Source of the DNA: Planctomycetaceae bacterium | Lineage (GTDB): Bacteria; Planctomycetota; Planctomycetia; Planctomycetales; Planctomycetaceae | Assembly (NCBI GenBank): GCA_021732415.1 | Contig: JAKFVC010000123.1 | Location: forward strand, 1-47,367 | Reading direction: 5' to 3' | DNA length: 47,367 nt | Shown here: positions 18,355-26,674 of the stretch, in pieces | How positions within the stretch are numbered: the stretch's first letter is position 1 | How the letters are laid out: each line of letters opens with the position of its first letter | Notes under the pieces: generated by a model | Told to the model about the DNA's origin: nothing | Database searches by the model: none | Seen by the model: the letters and a program-made list of their open reading frames with translations, nothing else | Made by a program: the position numbers and the translations under genes

Positions 18355-19095
18355 ATGGGCCGTTCACACGATGAATTCACCAAATACCCGAGGACGCCCC
18401 ATCTGTTCGGCTCGAAAGGCACGGACGATGACAAGCATCTGGGGGCAGCCGAGTCCGAGCGATTCATCTCCGACACTTCGCTGATCGTGGAGGAAAAGAT
18501 CGACGGGACCAACGTCGGCATTCATTTCCAATCCAATGGTGAGATGGTTCTGCAGTGCCGGGGACATCTCATCACTGAGGGGATGCATCCGCAATACGAT
18601 CTGTTCAAGCAATGGGCGGCGGTCAAGCGGTTTGCCTTGGAAGAGCGAATTGCCGATCGGTTCATACTGTTCGGTGAGTGGGTCTATGCGCGGCATTCGG
18701 TCTATTACCGGCAGTTGCCGCATTACTTTTTTGAATTCGATATTTACGATAAGCACTCCGGGAACTTCATCAGTCTCGCACAACGGCTGAGTCTGCTGGA
18801 CGGCTCGGGGATCGAAACGGTCCCGATCTTGCATTCCGGAGCCATCACGCGGGACGATCTGGCGGGACTCATCGGACCATCCCGGTTCAGCAGTCAGTTC
18901 GAGAATCCCGTGTCGCGGCAAACTGACGACCTGATGGAGGGGTTGTACTTGCGGACGGAGGCGGATGGTGTCGTCTCGGGTCGCGCCAAAATCGTGAGAC
19001 CCGAGTTCGTGGAGAAGCTAAAACAGAGTACGCATTGGCAACATCAAATGATGGTGCCGAATCTGCTCACAGATGGCGTGGATATCTGGCAATGA
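18355..19095 (+). CDS. ATP-dependent RNA ligase family protein
   Basis: A 246-residue nucleotidyltransferase of the RNA_ligase family, which seals nicks through a lysyl-AMP intermediate. Motif I is KIDGTN with the nucleophile K48. Motif III-like [16 protein letters not shown] (about 103-118), motif IIIa FFEFDIYD, motif [15 protein letters not shown] and motif [10 protein letters not shown] are all present in order. Length fits a minimal ligase without a large C-terminal domain. ATG 18355 is chosen because the family-like N-terminus begins there; the open frame upstream runs through a palindromic repeat. The stop overlaps the HD-Pnk start by ATGA, implying translational coupling of RNA sealing with end healing. 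Confidence 0.92.
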   Translation: MGRSHDEFTKYPRTPHLFGSKGTDDDKHLGAAESERFISDTSLIVEEKIDGTNVGIHFQSNGEMVLQCRGHLITEGMHPQYDLFKQWAAVKRFALEERIADRFILFGEWVYARHSVYYRQLPHYFFEFDIYDKHSGNFISLAQRLSLLDGSGIETVPILHSGAITRDDLAGLIGPSRFSSQFENPVSRQTDDLMEGLYLRTEADGVVSGRAKIVRPEFVEKLKQSTHWQHQMMVPNLLTDGVDIWQ

Positions 19096-20213
19096 AATGG
19101 GCTCAGCTATCACGAGGGTCACTCGCAGAGATCGTCGCCTGGGCGAACGATCAACCGTGGTGTCGCGCCATGGCAGATTGTCCGCAGGATGCCGAATGGC
19201 ATTCGGAGGGGGACGTCTGGACGCATACGAAAATGGTCTGCGCCGAGTTGCCACGATTGGCGGAATGGCCGTTGCTTTCCCCGCACGAGCGAACGGTGTT
19301 GATCTTCACGGCGCTATTTCACGACGCGGGGAAGGCGCTGACGTCCCAGGTTGATTCGGAAACCGGACGCATCACCTCGCCCAAGCATGCCGTCAAAGGA
19401 GAACACCTGACCCGCTCCGTCCTGCGCGACCTCGACTGCGACCTGGCCATTCGCGAAGAGATCACCCAGATGGTGCGGTATCACGGTCGTCCGGCTTTTT
19501 TGCTGGAGCGGTCCGAACCACAACAGGAAGTCGTCCGGCTCTCGTGGCTCGTCAGCAATCAACTTCTCTATTTGTTTGCACTGGCCGATACACGCGGGCG
19601 GGACACCGATTCCATGACTCGGCCGGAAGAGAATTTGTCCTTCTGGAAACTGATGGCCGAGGAGTGCGGGTGTTACCAGCAACCCTTTCCGTTCGCCAAC
19701 GATCAGGCACGCTTCCAGTACTTCCGCCAGTCTGAGCCGAATCTGCACTATGTTCCTCACGAAGATTACTCGTGTACCGTCACGGTGATGTCTGGGCTAC
19801 CCGGAAGTGGGAAAGATACCTGGCTCGCACGTCACCGCGGCAATCTGCCGGTCGTCTCACTCGATAACATTCGGGGCGAGCTCGATGTGGACCCAACGGA
19901 CAATCAAGGTGAAGTTGCCCAATTGGCCCGAGAACGCTGCCGCGAACATCTGCGGTCGAAAACGAACTTCGCCTTCAATGCGACGAACCTGCTCAAGATG
20001 ACGCGTCAGCGGTGGCTCGACCTGTTCGCCGATTACCAAGCGCGGATCGAAGTCGTCTACCTGGAACCTCCCTTCGAGCAACTGTTGCGGCAGAACAAGG
20101 GGCGCAGCAAAGCTGTTCCCGATCGGGTGATCCACAAGTTGGCTGCCCACTGCGAAATTCCTACGTGGTTGGAATGTCATTCTTTCAGTATTCCCGAAGT
20201 CTTATCGTCTTGA
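19092..20213 (+). CDS. HD-Pnk: HD phosphohydrolase fused to polynucleotide kinase
   Basis: A 373-residue two-domain RNA end-healing enzyme. The N-terminal HD domain has H37, H45, the HD pair H77-D78 in FHDAGKA, then H99, H105 and H131, a full set of likely metal ligands. The C-terminal P-loop kinase has GLPGSGKD at 235-242 (Lys 241) followed by [11 protein letters not shown] and conserved arginines in [10 protein letters not shown]. In characterised HD-Pnk proteins the kinase phosphorylates 5-prime-OH ends and the HD domain removes 2-prime/3-prime phosphates. ATG 19092 overlaps the ligase stop. Together the pair would heal and seal broken RNA, for example tRNA cut by anticodon nucleases; the target here is inference. 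Confidence 0.92.
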   Translation: MKWAQLSRGSLAEIVAWANDQPWCRAMADCPQDAEWHSEGDVWTHTKMVCAELPRLAEWPLLSPHERTVLIFTALFHDAGKALTSQVDSETGRITSPKHAVKGEHLTRSVLRDLDCDLAIREEITQMVRYHGRPAFLLERSEPQQEVVRLSWLVSNQLLYLFALADTRGRDTDSMTRPEENLSFWKLMAEECGCYQQPFPFANDQARFQYFRQSEPNLHYVPHEDYSCTVTVMSGLPGSGKDTWLARHRGNLPVVSLDNIRGELDVDPTDNQGEVAQLARERCREHLRSKTNFAFNATNLLKMTRQRWLDLFADYQARIEVVYLEPPFEQLLRQNKGRSKAVPDRVIHKLAAHCEIPTWLECHSFSIPEVLSS

Positions 20214-20248
20214 TTCAGGGGGCCGCAACGAGACTTCACTTAGCGGTG

Positions 20249-20506
20249 TCATTCGGTAGGCCCTGACGTCAGATCGCTGGGGTTCGAGCCAGGTGAGCCG
20301 TAGGTCTTGATTAGGCCGCATCCGCTGCACATGTAGGAATGAACTGTTCCCTCGGGACGAATTGCGCCAGTCCAGTACGATGGTTGTGTATCAATGGCTG
20401 CGTATTCGATGAGCGGGATCCAAATTCTAAAACCTTTAGCGACCAGCTTGATTTCCTGCATCGCTCCGCCGCAGTCGGTACACACTGTCGTCTGTGGTCT
20501 GGGCAT
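20249..20506 (-). CDS. small zinc-ribbon protein
   Basis: An 85-residue protein with two CxxC knuckles, C9/C12 (CTDCGG) and C60/C63 (CSGCG), spaced like a zinc ribbon, with hydrophobic and aromatic strands between them. GAAGGA lies 5 nt before the ATG at 20506, supporting translation. The next minus-strand gene upstream is the zinc-ribbon membrane protein, about 50 nt away, so the two may be cotranscribed. The function is not recognised; small ribbons of this kind may bind nucleic acid or proteins. Confidence 0.7.
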   Translation of the reverse strand: MPRPQTTVCTDCGGAMQEIKLVAKGFRIWIPLIEYAAIDTQPSYWTGAIRPEGTVHSYMCSGCGLIKTYGSPGSNPSDLTSGPTE

Positions 20507-20558
20507 GATTTTCCTTCAATAATGTCATGTGCGAGAAATGCCAGGTAAACAAAAGGGA

Positions 20559-21605
20559 CTATTCATACCTGGACTCATTTCTGTCTAGGTGATCAACTTC
20601 CGCTGAGTTTTGTTTGCTTTCGACGCGAAGGCGGACATGGCAGAGCCAACCGATCAATCCACCGAGCAGCCCGTTCGCGGAAGCACAAATCAACGCGCTC
20701 GTCCACCCATCCGCTTTTCCAATATTGAGACCTAAGCCAAAAAAGATCAACGCAGCAGGAGCGGGATGAAGACGAGAGCGCGCCGACTGGACGCCATCGA
20801 TGTTCCAGGTTGCCAGAATTATTCCAATTGCCAGACCGTCAGCCGCGCCGAGAAATGCCAAACCGAATTGCCAACTGGGACGCCCAGTCAAAGTAGAGAC
20901 GACATATCCGAGTCCCGCGCCGACAAAGCCCCCGCCAATGGTCACCAACCCCACGACCAGGACTCGCATGCAGCCCAGCGTAGGGAATTCAGTGAGACGT
21001 GCCAGTGTGAGAAACGCGCGCCAGTGCTCCAGGGATTCCGAAGAATGTCCACAGGCTATGACAGTCTTGGGAGTTTGAATAAGAACCCCGTTGCGTAAAC
21101 CGCTGAATAAACACAGGGTATCGCCGTCCGTGTTGCCGAAGCGCCATTTGCAGGCCTGCAGTTCGCTCGATTGTTCGTCCTGCGGAGAAACGATCCGCAA
21201 ATAGCCGTCCTCGATAAGCACCTTTCTCGGAAGCCGAGATCGTTGTACTGTCACTCCGACGATGGCTTGGACCAAGATGGAGATACTGGCAAAACCACCC
21301 AAGCAGGCAAGCACAATGAGAGATGGCCAAAAGTCGAACTTTCCGATCAAGCACATCCACCCCACCGGCAGAGCGACGACCGCTCCGCAGAGTCCCATCG
21401 GAATCGTCATGAGCGTCACATAGCGCAAGGCGCTAATGTCTTCAGGATAGACTGTCTCTTCAAGTGGCGATCCGGAAGTGGCCAAACGAAAGAGAGCGGG
21501 CGAAATACTGGTCACGCATTCGGAACAATAGAATCTATTGTCCCAGAGCATAACGCTATCTGCGCTAACTGTGTGCGAGCAATAAGGGCAGTTTACGGAA
21601 TCCAT
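20559..21605 (-). CDS. zinc-ribbon multi-pass membrane protein of unknown function
   Basis: About 348 residues. The N-terminus is a short zinc ribbon, C6/C9 (CPYC) and C27/C30 (CSEC). Two hydrophobic helices follow (about 67-90 and 96-120). A soluble domain lies at about 125-215 (PRKVLIEDGYLRIVSPQDEQ) and then about four more hydrophobic segments rich in Gly (VGLVTIGGGFVGAGLGYVVS). The start is uncertain: ATG 21605 begins at the ribbon, while 21620 and 21659 are also in frame and none has a strong Shine-Dalgarno sequence. No family is recognised. It is probably an inner-membrane protein. Confidence 0.65.
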   Translation of the reverse strand: MDSVNCPYCSHTVSADSVMLWDNRFYCSECVTSISPALFRLATSGSPLEETVYPEDISALRYVTLMTIPMGLCGAVVALPVGWMCLIGKFDFWPSLIVLACLGGFASISILVQAIVGVTVQRSRLPRKVLIEDGYLRIVSPQDEQSSELQACKWRFGNTDGDTLCLFSGLRNGVLIQTPKTVIACGHSSESLEHWRAFLTLARLTEFPTLGCMRVLVVGLVTIGGGFVGAGLGYVVSTLTGRPSWQFGLAFLGAADGLAIGIILATWNIDGVQSARSRLHPAPAALIFFGLGLNIGKADGWTSALICASANGLLGGLIGWLCHVRLRVESKQNSAEVDHLDRNESRYE

Positions 21606-21773
21606 AGCGAGAAGTCTCATACGCAATTCCGGACGACTGCGATTCAACGTCCGGAACAATGGCGTTCATCTTACTGCGAAACTCCCTGCGGTTCATTTCC
21701 TGCAGCAAAACAATTCCTGCTTTGATGTCCGAAAACGGCCAGCCGGGTCGCTCGCCGCGGCTACAATAGGGCC

Positions 21774-23249
21774 ATGCACATCAACGATGATATTTGTTAC
21801 CGAGCTCTCGTGGCCCGCGACAGTCGCTTTGACGGTCTCTTTTTCGTCGGCGTGAAGACGACTGGAATTTACTGCCGGCCTGTCTGCACGGCGCGGACGC
21901 CCGGTCGTGATCGCTGCCGATTCTTTATCAACGCGGCGCTGGCCGAGCAAGCCGGATTTCGGCCCTGCTTGCGCTGTCGTCCCGAACTGGCCCCCGGTTG
22001 CGCGCCTGTGGACAGCACTCGCACGATTGCCCGCGCGGCTGCGGCGCGTATTGAAGCCGGGGCACTCAATAATGGTGGCAGCCTGGAAGAGTTGGCCACG
22101 AGTCTCGGACTGAGTTCGCGGCAGTTACGCCGCTCGGTGAGGAAGGAACTGGGAGTGTCCCCGGTCGAACTGGCTCAAACCAATCGTCTCCTGCTCGCCA
22201 AACGTCTGATTGCCGAAACACAGCTCCCCATGATTCAGGTCGCCTATGCCGCGGGGTTTGAAAGTGTGCGGCGGTTTAATGCCCTGTTTCAGAGCCACTA
22301 TCGCCTCACCCCCAGTCTGCTGCGGCGATCCAGTTCCAAAACGGTGGCCACCGACAGTCTGCGATTGGTGCTCTCCTATCGTCCCCCGTTTGAGTGGGAT
22401 GCCCTGCTGCGGTTCCTGGCGGCGCGAGCAATTCCTGGTGTCGAGTGTGTCTCGGGCAACGCCTATCATCGAACCGTCGGCATCGGGGAACATCGCGGGT
22501 GGCTTAGTGTTTCGCCGGTCGCGAACCGCAATCAGTTGGCTGTTGACCTGGCCACGGAGCTGGCTCCAGTCTTGCCGGCGATTCTCTCACGTTTGCGACA
22601 GTTGTTTGATCTGGATGCTCGACCAGACATCATCGCCGGACACCTCGCGCTGGACCCACTGCTCGCGCGATTGGTCGAGCAGCGTCCGGGATTGCGTGTG
22701 CCCGGTGCCTTTGATTCGTTTGAACTAGCCCTGCGAGCGATGCTGGGACAACAGATCTCGGTGCGCGCCGCCTCGACGTTAGCGGGTCGCTTTGCCCAGC
22801 GCTTCGGAGAGGCGATCGAGACCCCGCAGCCTTGTTTGACTCGGATTGCGCCGACCGCCGAATCGCTGGCGGCAAGCGATAGTTCAACCCTGGCAAGCCT
22901 GGGATTGCCGGGAGCTCGCGCTGCGAGCGTGCATCATCTGGCACGCGTCGTCGCGCGTGGCGAGATCGATCTCGAATTTGGAATCGACCCGATCGCGGTT
23001 GTGGCCAGGCTGGTCGAACTTCCCGGCATCGGCCCATGGACCGCCGAGTACATCGCAATGCGCGCTCTGCGCTGGCCAGATGCCTTTCCCACGGGTGACC
23101 TGGGATTAGTGAAAGCATCGGGACTAAGGACTGCAAAATCACTGAGCAAAACGGCCGAACGGTGGCGTCCCTGGCGCGCCTATGCTGCCATGCATCTGTG
23201 GGAAAGCCTCGCCACAGCTTCCACTGAAACGTCAGGAGTAAAACCATGA
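21774..23249 (+). CDS. AdaA-AlkA fusion: methylphosphotriester sensor/AraC regulator plus 3-methyladenine glycosylase
   Basis: A 491-residue alkylation-damage protein. Residues 1-75 form the Ada N-terminal zinc domain with C34, C38, C65 and C68 (GIYCRPVC, PCLRCRP); C34 would accept methyl groups from phosphotriesters. An AraC-type HTH follows (about 80-180). The AlkA N-terminal domain is at about 195-310 and an HhH-GPD glycosylase domain at about 320-475, with the hairpin LPGIGPWTAEYIAMRAL and the catalytic Asp (D442 in FPTGDLGL). It should sense methylation, activate transcription and excise alkylated purines. The same architecture is known in actinobacteria. Its stop overlaps the ogt start by ATGA. 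Confidence 0.95.
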   Translation: MHINDDICYRALVARDSRFDGLFFVGVKTTGIYCRPVCTARTPGRDRCRFFINAALAEQAGFRPCLRCRPELAPGCAPVDSTRTIARAAAARIEAGALNNGGSLEELATSLGLSSRQLRRSVRKELGVSPVELAQTNRLLLAKRLIAETQLPMIQVAYAAGFESVRRFNALFQSHYRLTPSLLRRSSSKTVATDSLRLVLSYRPPFEWDALLRFLAARAIPGVECVSGNAYHRTVGIGEHRGWLSVSPVANRNQLAVDLATELAPVLPAILSRLRQLFDLDARPDIIAGHLALDPLLARLVEQRPGLRVPGAFDSFELALRAMLGQQISVRAASTLAGRFAQRFGEAIETPQPCLTRIAPTAESLAASDSSTLASLGLPGARAASVHHLARVVARGEIDLEFGIDPIAVVARLVELPGIGPWTAEYIAMRALRWPDAFPTGDLGLVKASGLRTAKSLSKTAERWRPWRAYAAMHLWESLATASTETSGVKP

Positions 23250-23737
23250 CAACGACATACTACAGTCATATTGATTGCCCTCTAGGACGTCTGATCGTTC
23301 AGGGGGATGGAGAGTTCATTACCGGGTTGTATCTCCCGCAACACAAGGGCTGGGATGGCCCCGACGCCGCCAGAATACAATCCGCTTCGCCGTTCGTCGC
23401 AGTCCGCCAGCAACTGGCAGAATACTTTGCCGGCGAGCGACAGCAGTTCGACGTACCGCTCAAGCTGGCCGGGACACCATTCCAGCAGCGGGTCTGGCAG
23501 GAACTGGTGCGCATCCCCTACGGAACGACAATCACCTATGTCGAACTCGCCCGGCGTGTCGGCAAACCAACTGCATCGCGCGCCGTGGGGAACGCCAACG
23601 GCCGCAATCCCATTTCGATTCTCGTTCCGTGCCATCGCGTCATCGGTGCCAATGGGAAACTCACAGGCTATGCCGGCGGAATCGACAAAAAGCAGAGTTT
23701 ACTGGCGTGGGAACGTGCCGCATTGGTTACGCAATGA
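23246..23737 (+). CDS. ogt: methylated-DNA--protein-cysteine methyltransferase
   Basis: A 163-residue O6-alkylguanine-DNA alkyltransferase of the Ogt/MGMT family. The suicide cysteine is C129 in ILVPCHRVIG. The HTH motif region FQQRVWQELVRIPYGTTITY and the arginine-finger segment ASRAVGNANGRNP are intact, as is the downstream GKLTGYAGGIDKKQSLL. AGGAG lies 7 nt before ATG, and the start overlaps the AdaA-AlkA stop, so both repair proteins are made together. The 3-prime end overlaps the convergent minus-strand gene by 11 nt. Confidence 0.96.
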   Translation: MTTTYYSHIDCPLGRLIVQGDGEFITGLYLPQHKGWDGPDAARIQSASPFVAVRQQLAEYFAGERQQFDVPLKLAGTPFQQRVWQELVRIPYGTTITYVELARRVGKPTASRAVGNANGRNPISILVPCHRVIGANGKLTGYAGGIDKKQSLLAWERAALVTQ

Positions 23738-24290
23738 TTTCATATCTGGCACGTTGGCAAAGAGGATACTCTTCCATCAACTTCGCAATCAGCGTCTTCA
23801 TTTCGGCAACTGACGGGCCATAGAGGTAGAGCGCCGTTTCCGTTGGTCCTTGCCAATGCCCTTGAATCGCACCGTGATCGCCGAGCAGGCGATTGATTTC
23901 GTCGTAGACGAAGTTGATGTCGCTGTTCTGATAGACTTCGTCGGGTAGATCGGTCCCATTCATGTAGATGGCCAATCCCTCGAGAGTCCCAAACGGGATT
24001 TCGCGTTGTTCTCCGTCGATTTCGAACTGGAGTTTTGACCCTTGGGGCGCGCCGCGCTGTGCGAGAAAGTCACACACAAACGGCACCCCGCGCTCGATGT
24101 CATAAAGATCCAGATCGAGGCCACAGTAGGAGATCTCGCCGCTCTTCTCCTGCATCGTGCCAGCTCCTGTCACCTCGCCCAGGCCGTTCTCGTCGAACGC
24201 CTCCTGTAAAGGATCTTCAAAGAGGTCGCCGCGGCTGAGCGGCAAAATGCGGATGTTCAAATGAGCGTACGCAAACACCGGATCTGACAT
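23727..24290 (-). CDS. uncharacterised acidic protein
   Basis: A 187-residue acidic protein with no signal peptide or membrane segment. It reads as a single globular domain (AYAHLNIRILPLSRGDLFED, then CGLDLDLYDIERGVPF and GHWQGPTETALYLYGP). I do not recognise the family. It overlaps the 3-prime end of ogt on the other strand by 11 nt. It lies immediately downstream of the cassette-like array in the array's reading direction, but has no attC-like element after its own stop, so it is probably not a cassette itself. ATG 24290 has only a weak AAAGGGG upstream. Confidence 0.7.
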   Translation of the reverse strand: MSDPVFAYAHLNIRILPLSRGDLFEDPLQEAFDENGLGEVTGAGTMQEKSGEISYCGLDLDLYDIERGVPFVCDFLAQRGAPQGSKLQFEIDGEQREIPFGTLEGLAIYMNGTDLPDEVYQNSDINFVYDEINRLLGDHGAIQGHWQGPTETALYLYGPSVAEMKTLIAKLMEEYPLCQRARYEIIA

Positions 24291-24309
24291 AACACCACGC
24301 CCCTTTCCT

Positions 24310-24366
24310 GCCTGACGCAGAAGCTATTTGTCGAGACACAATGTCGGGTTGAACCGCATGTTAAGC
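24310..24366 (-). repeat. short attC-like site at the array edge
   Basis: On the minus strand it begins with GCTTAAC (24366-24360), continues into CGGTTCAACCCGACATTGTG, and ends with GTCAGGC (24316-24310), one base off GTTRRRY. The left half is the same as in the site at 25193-25292. The arms pair poorly, so it may be a decayed or hybrid boundary site. It follows the stop of the small membrane-protein cassette by 20 nt. Confidence 0.45.
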
Positions 24367-24386
24367 AGATAATGTCGAAAATCGTA

Positions 24387-24641
24387 TCACGATTTGGATT
24401 GCTGTCCATCTCCGTCACCCACTAGAGACTTGTTCGGAGATTTTGGCCACCCCGGTCGTACGAGGAAGAACGCGGTAACCGCGCCCCCGATGAGACATCC
24501 CGCGTAGCCCGTGCTCAGGAACACATTGTTTTCAACTCCGAGGATGAACACGAAGACTGCGCAAAAGGCGATAAAGTAGAGATTTGAAAGCACAATTGCG
24601 ACAACTAGGCCGCCGAACACAAGTGCAACTCGTGCAATCAT
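24387..24641 (-). CDS. cassette gene: small two-helix membrane protein
   Basis: An 84-residue protein made largely of two hydrophobic helices (about residues 3-34 and 43-62, for example VALVFGGLVVAIVLSNLYFI) with a short hydrophilic tail (KSPNKSLVGDGDGQQSKS). GGAG sits 6 nt before the ATG and directly abuts the GTTAAGC box of the upstream attC-like site, the compact spacing expected of an integron cassette. No family is recognised. Small membrane proteins are common cassette cargo, and function cannot be read from the sequence. Confidence 0.65.
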   Translation of the reverse strand: MIARVALVFGGLVVAIVLSNLYFIAFCAVFVFILGVENNVFLSTGYAGCLIGGAVTAFFLVRPGWPKSPNKSLVGDGDGQQSKS

Positions 24642-24651
24642 AGATTACTCC

Positions 24652-24755
24652 GCTTAACGCCCAGGTTATCCTAACCCGCGTGTGCCGCGCGATCGATCTT
24701 GAGTACACTCTAAACCTGACCTCGTACGCACATCGGGTTGACCGCCTTGTTAGGC
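24652..24755 (-). repeat. attC-like site, 104 bp
   Basis: On the minus strand it starts GCCTAAC (RYYYAAC fits) and ends GTTAAGC (GTTRRRY fits). The inner arms are partly complementary: GGTCAACCCGATGTGC near the start against GCACACGCGGGTTAGG near the end, sharing AACCCG and TGTGC blocks with unpaired bases. It lies 7 nt after the stop of the immunity-like gene and 10 nt before the start of the next gene, as in an integron cassette. Confidence 0.65.
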
Positions 24756-24762
24756 GATTGTG

Positions 24763-25176
24763 CTACATGAATGTGATTGGTTGCTTGTTTTGCCTGGCTA
24801 CCGAGCACAATTCCAAGAGGGCCTCGAACAGATTCTCGCCACTAACGTTGTGGAAACAATCGTAGAGTGACTCAGCGCCGATCCGATATTCAGCAGTGTG
24901 TTCGTATGCATTTATCGGTTCCTCGCGCGGAAGCTTTTGGAAAGCGGCGCCGATTTCACGCAACTCTTTTTCAAGTAGGGGAATCTCCGACAATGTCCAT
25001 TCGCCATCGCAATCCGAATGCTCCATCAGCGTCGGGAAGCGACGGGCGTCCAAGTGCCGGGCGATGGTGTCTCGAAAGCAGCCAACGTCGCTTTAGTGCC
25101 CAACGTCACGCTCAGCGATTTCTTCCGGTTCGTCATCGTCGTCATTCGGTCCGAAGACGTGCAGGCAAAGCCCCAT
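24763..25176 (-). pseudogene. cassette gene: immunity-protein-like, broken by an in-frame stop at codon 28
   Basis: AAGGA lies 6 nt before ATG 25176 and just after a GTTAGGC box. Translation gives MGLCLHVFGPNDDDDEPEEI and seven more residues, then TAA (25095-25093, codon 28). The same frame continues open to TAG at 24763: CFRDTIARHLDARRFPTLME, then HSDCDGEWTLSEIPLLEKEL. Without the stop it would be 137 residues, acidic and cytoplasmic. The layout recalls immunity proteins of polymorphic toxin systems (Imm70-like, from memory, low certainty). A single base change (TAC or TAT to TAA) would explain the break. Internal initiation, for example at TTG 25053, could still give a 96-residue product. 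Confidence 0.65.
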
Positions 25177-25192
25177 AGTATGTCCTTGTGTC

Positions 25193-25292
25193 GCCTAACG
25201 CGTAGATCAGCTCGAGTTGTAACGTGCGAGTGACATTGATTACACCCTAAACCCGCCCGTGGCACAATGTCGGGGTGAACCGAGTGTAAGGC
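25193..25292 (-). repeat. attC-like site, 100 bp
   Basis: On the minus strand it starts GCCTTAC (one base off RYYYAAC) and ends GTTAGGC (fits GTTRRRY; complement of GCCTAAC). Internal pairing includes GACATTG near the start against CAATGTC further on, and CTCG against CGAG. CGGTTCACCCCGACATTGTG differs by one base from the matching part of the site at 24310-24366. It follows the stop of the 206-residue cassette gene by 28 nt and precedes the immunity-like gene by 16 nt. Confidence 0.6.
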
Positions 25293-25320
25293 CTTTGCGT
25301 TCACTTGTGGCCCTGTATTG

Positions 25321-25941
25321 CTACGGCGGAGGTGTATAGATCTTGCCCAATACGCTCGCCGGAGTATACATTCCATGCACATGCACTGTTTGTAAATCAG
25401 CGGGGCCCTTCTCCGGGTACGAGTAGACCAAAAGGTATTCCACGATATTACCAGCTTGGTCCCGCCAAGCGGCTTTCCAAAGATGCTCATGTCGAGATGG
25501 CTTCACTGATACGTCGGTGTATTCCGTCCAGCCGCGCACGTGTGACGACGGCATACCGGGATTGTCAATATCTTCGGAGAGAGGAGTCCAACCTAACTCG
25601 TTCAGTTGCTTGCCGATTTGGTTTAAGGCATTGTGCGCTGGGAACGGTTGAGTCAGAAGATAGGAAACACCGTGCGCCGCCGGTGCGCGTTGAACGTCCT
25701 TAGCGCCATCCAGCACGATGAGTGCGTCGGTTGCCTCTTGACTCGGGTCAGCCTTGTGAATCGTCCGATCTGATTCAGCTGCATATTCAGAATAGGCTGC
25801 CTGAAGCTCAGCGCGTTGGTTATCATCTTGGCTCTTCGTCCAGGAACGTGTTAGCATGCCGGCAATGGCGAGCACCACGAGGAATATCAGCCACACCGCA
25901 GGATGCGGTCCGTCTGCCGTCGAAGATCGTCGAAGTGTCAT
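25321..25941 (-). CDS. cassette gene: membrane-anchored protein of unknown function
   Basis: About 206 residues from ATG 25941. A single hydrophobic helix at about residues 15-33 (VWLIFLVVLAIAGMLT) anchors a mainly hydrophilic domain that would face the periplasm. The core is YLLTQPFPAHNALNQIGKQL, then ELGWTPLSEDID and HEHLWKAAWRDQAGNIVEYL, an alpha/beta domain I cannot name. A longer frame from TTG 26022 begins almost at the attC-like box but has no spaced Shine-Dalgarno sequence. GC is lower than in flanking operons. Its own attC-like site follows downstream. Confidence 0.65.
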   Translation of the reverse strand: MTLRRSSTADGPHPAVWLIFLVVLAIAGMLTRSWTKSQDDNQRAELQAAYSEYAAESDRTIHKADPSQEATDALIVLDGAKDVQRAPAAHGVSYLLTQPFPAHNALNQIGKQLNELGWTPLSEDIDNPGMPSSHVRGWTEYTDVSVKPSRHEHLWKAAWRDQAGNIVEYLLVYSYPEKGPADLQTVHVHGMYTPASVLGKIYTPPP

Positions 25942-26026
25942 GAGTAGCCCCGGATCAACTATCACGACGAAATATCTGGTAGTGATTTCCCGGAATCGCA
26001 CAAATTGAAGCCGATGGATCAATCCT

Positions 26027-26056
26027 GCCTAACACCCAGGCTAACAAGCATTACGC
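26027..26056 (-). repeat. partial attC-like site (right half only)
   Basis: On the minus strand CCTGGGTGTTAGGC ends in a good GTTRRRY box (26033-26027) and resembles the right end of the 104-bp site (CCTGGGCGTTAAGC). The expected left half is missing: only GCGTAAT at 26056-26050, a poor RYYYAAC, stands before it, a few nt after the stop of the next cassette gene. This looks like a truncated site. Confidence 0.45.
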
Positions 26057-26061
26057 GCAAA

Positions 26062-26568
26062 TCAATCCGGACGATTTCGGTACCAAGTGGTTTGTTCTCC
26101 ACCACTGCGGACTACCATACAGGTGTCCGTCACGTTCAGAATGTCGTATCGTAGTAACGACTCTCTTCCGCTTACCGAATCAAGTAATACGCTCAATCCA
26201 GCCAGTCCATTCGCATGCACGCTATCCACTAGTGTGCCAAGTGAGGCAATTTCGCCTACACGAATTTTGAGGGCGGAACCAGAGAGATACCAATCGCCAT
26301 TCCCGGCAATATTAGTCCCAGTTGAAGTCACCGAGAATAGTGTCCATCGGCCATCTCCCGACAAGCGTAGCAAATGGGACAACCCGATTTTTGGGTTTTT
26401 GGATATTATCCAAGTTCCCTCAATTCTTGATGTTAGCTCGCTGCCTCCCTTTGAAGCGGGTCGCAAAAGAAGCAATATGACGAGAGCGATGCATCCGGCG
26501 GCGAAAAGCACAAATGCCCGTGGTCTCAGCAATGTTACCAGAGATAATCGCTTCCAGATCGTAGACAA
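26062..26568 (-). CDS. cassette gene: membrane-anchored lipocalin-like protein
   Basis: A 168-residue protein with an N-terminal anchor or signal (about residues 17-36, AFVLFAAGCIALVILLLL) and a beta-strand-rich domain. The pattern is IEGTWIISKNPKIGLSHLLR, LSGDGRWTLFS, then GNGDWYLSGSALKIRVG, reminiscent of lipocalin-like small domains (GTW, DGRW, GxW spacing). The start is a TTG at 26568 with AGGA 10 nt upstream; no ATG lies nearby. It ends 5 nt before the partial attC-like site. The function is unknown. Confidence 0.6.
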   Translation of the reverse strand: MSTIWKRLSLVTLLRPRAFVLFAAGCIALVILLLLRPASKGGSELTSRIEGTWIISKNPKIGLSHLLRLSGDGRWTLFSVTSTGTNIAGNGDWYLSGSALKIRVGEIASLGTLVDSVHANGLAGLSVLLDSVSGRESLLRYDILNVTDTCMVVRSGGEQTTWYRNRPD

Positions 26569-26674
26569 CGGATGTCAGTCCTGCATTCGATGGTCGTTTT
26601 CTTCCTGGCCAAATCTACAGAATCGAGTCTGCAGATTTTCGGAACCGAATAGGTGATAGCTATGCGATGTTGTC

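Noticed and set aside
22630-23247. 205-residue antisense frame inside the AdaA-AlkA gene
   Set aside because: Arg/Pro/Ser-rich product typical of a high-GC shadow; the sense gene has all catalytic motifs.
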